This document shows, piece by piece, positions 13,057 through 17,480 of a stretch of 17,480 nt of DNA (within the stretch, counting starts at the first letter, position 1; every line of letters starts with the position of its first letter). Under the pieces are notes generated by a model, which searched no databases, was not told where the DNA came from, and saw only the letters and a program-made list of their open reading frames with translations. The DNA comes from WYZ-LMO2 sp038731605 (lineage in GTDB: Archaea; Halobacteriota; Archaeoglobi; Archaeoglobales; Archaeoglobaceae), in NCBI GenBank assembly GCA_038731605.1, contig JAVYQP010000014.1, forward strand, positions 1 to 17,480, in the 5' to 3' direction. The translations under genes were made by a program, and so were the position numbers.

Positions 13057-14901
13057 ATGAAGCTTCTGCTGATTCACGCAGACTACATCGAATACGAGGT
13101 AAAAGAGAGAACGAAGCTCGCAGAAGATTTTGAAGGGAAAGGCGATCGTGTTGAGGAAGTCCTTGTTGCGTTCACCTCTGTTGAAAAAGGAGACAACGAG
13201 GAGATTGCAAGCAAGGCTGTGGAGGAGATTTTAGATGTCGCAAGAAAAGTCGACGCAAAAAGGATTCTTTTGTATCCCTATGCTCATCTGTCCTCAAACC
13301 TTGCAGATTCCGAGACTGCTATCTCCCTTCTCAAGATGATGGAATCGGAGATCGCAAAGGAGTTCGAAGTGAAAAGAGCCCCTTTCGGATGGTATAAGGC
13401 TTTCAGACTTTCGTGCAAGGGGCATCCCTTGAGCGAGCTTTCGAGGGAAATAAGTGCGGAAGCGGACGTCACAAAAGCTCTTAGAGATGAAAAGAAGGTC
13501 AAGAGTTATTGGTTCATTCTTAAACCGGATGGAGAACTCGTTGAAGTGGAGAAGTTTAGCTTCGAGGGATACGAGAACCTTAGAAAATTCGCAAAATACG
13601 AGATGGAAAAGCGCAGAGCTGTCGATGCGGTTCCAGCACACGTGGAGTTCATGAGAAAACTTGAAATCGCAGACTACGAAGAGGCGAGCGATTCTGGGCA
13701 CATAAGATACTACCCAAAGGGCAGACTCATAAAGAGCCTGCTCGAGCGCTTTATAACGGAGAAGTGCGTTGAATACGGAGCAATGGAGGTCGAAACACCG
13801 ATAATCTACGACAGAAATCACCCCACTTTACGCAGATACCTTGAGAGGTTCCCAGCGAGACAATACATCGTTGAAGGTGACAAAAGAGAGTTTTTCATGA
13901 GATTCGCAGCGTGTTTTGGGCAATTCTTAATGCTCTCGGATGCGACGATATCCCACAGGAATCTGCCTCTTCGGATCTACGAGCTAACCCGCTATTCCTT
14001 CCGCAAGGAGCAACGTGGAGAGCTCGTTGGCTTGCGAAGGCTCAGAGCTTTTACGATGCCCGACATGCACACGATCGTAAAAGACATGAATCAGGCGATG
14101 GAGGAGTTCTTATCCCAATACAAGCTATCAGTGGAGGTTCTGAGGCAAATAGGCATCGAGCCCGAGGATTACGAGGTTGCGATAAGGGTGACGAGAGACT
14201 TCTATGAGCAGAACAAGGAGTTTTTGCAGAAGATTGCGAACGTTCTCGGAAAACCAATTCTGCTGGAGATGTGGGACGAACGCTTCTTCTACTTCGTTCT
14301 AAAGTTTGAGTTCAACTTCGTGGACTCGCTTGAGAAAGCTTCTGCGCTTTCAACTGTGCAGATCGACGTTGAGAACGCTGAAAGATACGGCATCGAGTTC
14401 GTCGATTCGAATGGTGAGAGAAGGCGTCCGCTAATACTCCACTGCTCGGTCAGTGGTGCGGTTGAGAGAGTTATCTATGCGTTGCTCGAAAAAGCCAAGT
14501 TCGCAATAGAGAAGGGCAAATTGCCCATGCTCCCCGTGTGGCTATCGCCTGTTCAAGTAAGAGTTATTCCTGTGAGCGAGCGATTCCGAGACAAGGCGAT
14601 CGAAGTTGCGAACAAAATAAGAGCACGAGTAGACGTTGACGACAGAGACGAGACGCTGAACAAGAAGATCAGAGACGCTTCGATGGAGTGGATACCCTAC
14701 ATCGTCGTTCTCGGAGAGAAGGAGATCGAGGAGGGAAAGCTGAGCGTAACTATAAGGAGCGAGTCAACAGCAAAGGAGCAGAAGAGAGTTATGATGACGA
14801 TCGACGAGCTCAACGAAAGGATAAGGAAAGAGTGCGAGGGTAAACCCTTCTCGCAACTTCCGTTGCCAAAGCTTCTCTCGATGAGGGCTTCGTTCAGGTG
14901 A
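13057..14901 (+). CDS. thrS: Threonyl-tRNA synthetase, archaeal type
   Basis: This enzyme charges tRNA-Thr. The 614-aa protein has the archaeal N-terminal editing domain related to D-aminoacyl-tRNA deacylase (about 1-140, opening MKLLLIHADYIEYEV) instead of the bacterial TGS and editing modules. A class II catalytic core (about 190-490) and C-terminal anticodon-binding domain (about 495-600, from PVQVRVIPVSERF) follow. Zinc ligands by analogy with the E. coli enzyme are C286 (AACFGQF), H338 (DMHT) and H462 (ILHCSVSG). Motif 2 is TRYSFRKEQRGELVGLRR (311-328) and motif 3 ends GAVERVIYALLE. Its TGA overlaps the ribosome-binding site of the next gene, 4 bp away, so the two form an operon. No T-box or leader is possible given the start-proximal promoter. 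Confidence 0.95.
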   Translation: MKLLLIHADYIEYEVKERTKLAEDFEGKGDRVEEVLVAFTSVEKGDNEEIASKAVEEILDVARKVDAKRILLYPYAHLSSNLADSETAISLLKMMESEIAKEFEVKRAPFGWYKAFRLSCKGHPLSELSREISAEADVTKALRDEKKVKSYWFILKPDGELVEVEKFSFEGYENLRKFAKYEMEKRRAVDAVPAHVEFMRKLEIADYEEASDSGHIRYYPKGRLIKSLLERFITEKCVEYGAMEVETPIIYDRNHPTLRRYLERFPARQYIVEGDKREFFMRFAACFGQFLMLSDATISHRNLPLRIYELTRYSFRKEQRGELVGLRRLRAFTMPDMHTIVKDMNQAMEEFLSQYKLSVEVLRQIGIEPEDYEVAIRVTRDFYEQNKEFLQKIANVLGKPILLEMWDERFFYFVLKFEFNFVDSLEKASALSTVQIDVENAERYGIEFVDSNGERRRPLILHCSVSGAVERVIYALLEKAKFAIEKGKLPMLPVWLSPVQVRVIPVSERFRDKAIEVANKIRARVDVDDRDETLNKKIRDASMEWIPYIVVLGEKEIEEGKLSVTIRSESTAKEQKRVMMTIDELNERIRKECEGKPFSQLPLPKLLSMRASFR

Positions 14902-14905
14902 GGTT

Positions 14906-15157
14906 ATGAAAGAATTTGCGAAAACAGCGATTCCGATAGTTTTGGGAGCAATCGCAGGCGTGGTTTCGATGCTCATAACACAGGGAATCAGGGAAAGAGA
15001 TCCGTTCGGAATAATAGTGCTCGTAATGTTCATCTACGTCCAAAAGTTCCTTTTCCCAAAGCTCGGCATCAAACTCGAGCCAAAGGACTGGCTTGCAATC
15101 TCTTTTCTGAGCCTCGCATCTTGGTATGTCTGCTGGACTTTAATTTTGAACGTTTAA
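14906..15157 (+). CDS. EMC6-like small membrane protein
   Basis: This 83-aa protein has about three hydrophobic segments: residues 7-26 (AIPIVLGAIAGVVSMLI), about 34-50 (GIIVLVMFIYVQKFLF) and about 62-82. The pattern, with YVQKFLFPKLGI and the KDW before the last helix, fits the archaeal EMC6-like family. EMC6 is a core subunit of the eukaryotic ER membrane protein complex, a membrane insertase; the archaeal function is inferred. ATG 14906 is preceded by AGGTGAGG overlapping the thrS stop. The gene ends 18 bp inside the convergent aroE. Confidence 0.75.
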   Translation: MKEFAKTAIPIVLGAIAGVVSMLITQGIRERDPFGIIVLVMFIYVQKFLFPKLGIKLEPKDWLAISFLSLASWYVCWTLILNV

Positions 15158-15943
15158 CGCTTCGAGCGAAGCTTTTCTTATCAGCTCCACATCCGGCTTT
15201 ATTCCAGTCCAGATTTCGAACGCTTTTTCTGCTTGGTAGACGAACATCTCAAGCCCAGTTATGACTTTACAACCCTTTTCCTTAGCTTTCTTTATGAGCT
15301 GGGTTTCTATGGGGTTGTAGACGACATCGAAAACTACGATGTCTTCTTTGAGCAACTCTTCGTCTATTGGCATCCCCGGACTCCCCTTCATCCCTATTGG
15401 CGTCGCATTCACCAGTATCTCTGCCCTTATTTCCCGAATTCTTTCCATTGGATGAAAAACGCAAGTTCCATACTCTCTGAGCGCAGAGGCGGTTTCGATT
15501 CCCCTGCTTTGGGTTCTATTGGTTATAACGACTTTTGATCCCATCTTAAGCAAAGCAATCGCCACCGCTTTTGCTGCACCGCCTGCACCAACGATGAGCG
15601 CAACTTTACCGCTAACATCGACTTCTGCGTTTCTGAAAGCCATTTCAACGCCGTAGATATCGGTGTTGTAACCTTTCATGCTCCTTAAGTCGATCGTGTT
15701 AACCGCTAACTTAGCATCGCCCACCGGGCTTACGAACTTCAGCACCTCTTCTTTGTAGGGTATCGTGACGTTGAGTCCCGTGAAGCCGAGTGCTTTTGCA
15801 CCAAAAACCGCATCTCTCAGATCGTTGGGCTTCACCTCAAACGCCAAGTAACGACCTTCGATCCCATAGGCTTTCATCAGAGTCTCGTGAACTCTCGGCG
15901 AGATCGAGTGCTTTATCGGGTATCCAACAATGCCAAGAAGCAT
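15140..15943 (-). CDS. aroE: Shikimate dehydrogenase (NADP+)
   Basis: This enzyme reduces 3-dehydroshikimate to shikimate in aromatic amino acid synthesis. The 267-aa protein has the substrate-binding KHSISP (11-16), catalytic K64 in NVTIPYKE, D95 in GYNTD, the Rossmann loop GAGGAAKA (119-126) and the NADP-selective NRT (142-144). GLEMFVYQAEKAFEIWTG near residue 235 is the usual C-terminal family signature. The loop between VNTI and GYNTD is shorter than usual, and NTDIYG replaces the common NTDGxG; neither removes a catalytic residue. A TATA element about 22 bp before ATG 15943 suggests leaderless initiation. No other aro genes are adjacent. Confidence 0.95.
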   Translation of the reverse strand: MLLGIVGYPIKHSISPRVHETLMKAYGIEGRYLAFEVKPNDLRDAVFGAKALGFTGLNVTIPYKEEVLKFVSPVGDAKLAVNTIDLRSMKGYNTDIYGVEMAFRNAEVDVSGKVALIVGAGGAAKAVAIALLKMGSKVVITNRTQSRGIETASALREYGTCVFHPMERIREIRAEILVNATPIGMKGSPGMPIDEELLKEDIVVFDVVYNPIETQLIKKAKEKGCKVITGLEMFVYQAEKAFEIWTGIKPDVELIRKASLEALNVQN

Positions 15944-15960
15944 GAAAAATGTTCTCCCAA

Positions 15961-15969
15961 ATAAATAAG
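15961..15969 (-). promoter_or_regulatory. TATA box of aroE
   Basis: On the minus strand CTTATTTAT lies in the 38-bp gap between the thermosome stop and the aroE ATG, centred about 22 bp before that ATG. Confidence 0.4.
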
Positions 15970-15974
15970 TTTTG

Positions 15975-15980
15975 AAAAAA
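15975..15980 (-). terminator. Possible T-run terminator after the thermosome gene
   Basis: Six consecutive T residues on the minus strand start one base after the thermosome TGA. Archaeal termination often uses T-rich tracts without a hairpin; this run is short, so the call is weak. Confidence 0.25.
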
Positions 15981-15981
15981 T

Positions 15982-17480
15982 TCAGTCTTCAGAAGAGGAC
16001 TCAGACTCCTCTTCCTCTTCTTTCTTCTCCTCCCCTCCAGTCTTGCTCGTTTCGGTTCCCTTCGCTGCGATGACGTCGTCGATTCTGAGTATCATTATTG
16101 CAACCTCTGTTGCACCAGCGAGCGCTTGCTTCTTCACCTTCACTGGCTCAATTACTCCGCTCTCGAACATGTCCTCTGCTTTGCCCTTGAAAACGTCGAC
16201 GCCGTATCGAACTTTTCCAGCTTCGTGCATCTTTCTGAGCTCTACGATTATGTCGATCGGATCGAGCCCAGCGTTCTCTGCAAGGGATCTTGGGATTATC
16301 TCGAGCGCAGATGCAAAGGCTTCGATCGCCAACTGCTCTCTTCCGCCAACGCTTGGTGCCCACTGCTTTAGCCTTAGGCTCAACTCCATCTCTGGCGCTC
16401 CACCACCAGCAACGACTTTTCCGCTCTCCAAAGCGCACTTCACGACCTTGATTCCATCCGTAAGACAGCGCTCAACCTCGTCGACCACGTGCTCACTTCC
16501 ACCACGGACCAAGATCGTCACAGCCTTTGGATTCTTGCAACCCTCGACGAAAACCATCTTCTCGTCGCCAACCTTTCTCTCCTCGACAAGCTCCGCTTCT
16601 CCAAGATCGGAAGCATTTATTTCTCTGAGATCTGTGAGTATCTTAGCTCCAGTTGCCTTTGCGAGCTTCTCTATGTCGCTCTGTTTAACTCTCCTCACCG
16701 CCAAGATTCCCGCCTTCGCCAAGTAATACTGCGCAAGGTCGTCAATGCCCTTCTGGCAGAACACCACGTTTGCGCCAGCGCTTGCAATCTTGTCGACCAT
16801 TTCCTTTAGCATCCTCTCCTCTTGCTCGATGAACCTCTGGAGCTGTTCGGGATCCGTAATGCGAATCTCCGCATCTGTCTCGGTCTCCTTGACTTCAAGC
16901 GACGCTTTCAGCACTGCAATCTTTGCGTTCTTAACTCTCTTCGGCATTCCCGGATGAACGACTTCCTTGTCGATAACAACGCCTTCGACGAGTTGCGTAT
17001 CATTAACACTCCCGCCGTAGCGCTTCTCTATCTTTATGTTATCCTCGTCGACCTTGTATTTCCCATCTACTTTTTCAGCAACTCTCTTCACCGCTTTCAC
17101 AACAAGACTCGAGAGGTGGTCGACCGCAACCTCGGCGTGTTTTCCTGTTATTGCGGTCTTTGCAACCTTTTTCAGAATTTCTTCGTTTTCTACATCGATC
17201 GGGATCGCTATCGTATCGAGAATTTCCATGGCTTTTGCCGAAGCCATTCTGTAACCTCTCGCAATCACGGTCGGATGGATCTCCTGATCGAGCAACTCCT
17301 CAGCTTTCTTCAGCAACTCTCCAGCGATCACGACCGCAGTAGTTGTTCCGTCTCCGACTTCGTTGTCCTGCGTCTTCGCAACCTCTATCACCATTTTCGC
17401 AGCTGGATGCTCGACGTCCATTTCTTTCAGAATCGTAACCCCGTCGTTCGTTATCGTTATGTCACCAAGGCTGTCTACAA
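15982..17480 (-). CDS. Thermosome subunit (group II chaperonin), 5' end cut by window
   Basis: This is a subunit of the double-ring ATP-dependent chaperonin that folds cytoplasmic proteins. About 498 codons are visible; the first 45-50 residues of a typical 545-aa subunit lie beyond the right edge. The frame enters with VDSLGDITITNDGVTILKEM and carries the nucleotide-binding GDGTTT (about 17338-17355), the helical-protrusion apical domain, VVAGGGAPEMELS and the late GLDPIDII. The C-terminal tail is a low-complexity run of glutamate, lysine and serine ending SSSED, instead of the GGM repeats found in many group II chaperonins. Whether this is an alpha or beta subunit cannot be decided from this sequence. 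Confidence 0.95.
   Translation of the reverse strand, partial: VDSLGDITITNDGVTILKEMDVEHPAAKMVIEVAKTQDNEVGDGTTTAVVIAGELLKKAEELLDQEIHPTVIARGYRMASAKAMEILDTIAIPIDVENEEILKKVAKTAITGKHAEVAVDHLSSLVVKAVKRVAEKVDGKYKVDEDNIKIEKRYGGSVNDTQLVEGVVIDKEVVHPGMPKRVKNAKIAVLKASLEVKETETDAEIRITDPEQLQRFIEQEERMLKEMVDKIASAGANVVFCQKGIDDLAQYYLAKAGILAVRRVKQSDIEKLAKATGAKILTDLREINASDLGEAELVEERKVGDEKMVFVEGCKNPKAVTILVRGGSEHVVDEVERCLTDGIKVVKCALESGKVVAGGGAPEMELSLRLKQWAPSVGGREQLAIEAFASALEIIPRSLAENAGLDPIDIIVELRKMHEAGKVRYGVDVFKGKAEDMFESGVIEPVKVKKQALAGATEVAIMILRIDDVIAAKGTETSKTGGEEKKEEEEESESSSED

Noticed and set aside
1..17480. CRISPR array, prophage, defence island or integrated element
   Set aside because: No regularly spaced repeats, integrase, toxin-antitoxin pair or shift in base composition was seen; the genes are mainly core archaeal housekeeping functions.

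Overview
The window reads as chromosomal DNA of a thermophilic euryarchaeon, most like the Archaeoglobi. This is inference from gene content. The archaeal marker set includes a group II chaperonin, a CDC48/VAT ATPase, RadB, Pth2, archaeal-type threonyl-tRNA synthetase, a GPN-loop GTPase, a short archaeal triosephosphate isomerase and an EMC6-like membrane protein. Alongside these sit a fused Fae-Hps enzyme and an iron-sulfur subunit of a type II DMSO-reductase-family enzyme. No tRNA, rRNA, CRISPR array, transposase or integrase was seen. Coding density is very high and no stretch of more than 300 bases lacks a gene.

Layout from left to right. Positions 1-673 (minus) hold the 5' part of a four-cluster iron-sulfur electron-transfer subunit. 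A 167-bp divergent gap with an inverted repeat follows, then a 49-codon gene at 841-990 (plus). Positions 987-2832 (minus) are a fae-hps/tpiA operon. Divergent from it is a GPN-loop GTPase (2886-3644), which converges on a DHH-family RecJ/GAN-like nuclease (3634-4977, minus). Positions 5078-7385 (plus) are a tight operon of phaE-like, phaC and an archaeal phosphoglycolate phosphatase, that is, a class III polyhydroxyalkanoate synthase pair. Its end overlaps a CxxCxxCC (YkgJ-type) protein (7324-7818, minus), which lies downstream of a large CDC48 gene (7850-10267, minus). Divergent from CDC48 are larC and radB (10321-12118, plus), converging on a small hypothetical gene plus pth2 (12115-12721, minus). 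A 57-codon basic protein (12782-12955, minus) is divergent from thrS and the EMC6-like gene (13057-15157, plus). These converge on aroE (15140-15943, minus), which follows the thermosome gene running off the right edge (15982-17480, minus).

Two architectural themes recur. Almost every transcription unit starts with a TATA-like element centred about 21-29 bp before the chosen start codon, so the first genes are probably read from leaderless mRNAs, while internal genes mostly carry Shine-Dalgarno motifs related to GGAGGTGAT. All five convergent gene pairs overlap at their 3' ends, by 4, 11, 62, 4 and 18 bp. The observations I consider most worth following are the phaE/phaC pair in a probable hyperthermophile, a perfect 63-bp in-frame direct repeat encoding both Walker A regions of CDC48 (suggesting gene conversion between the two ATPase domains), and the shared bidirectional core promoter between fae-hps and the GPN GTPase.
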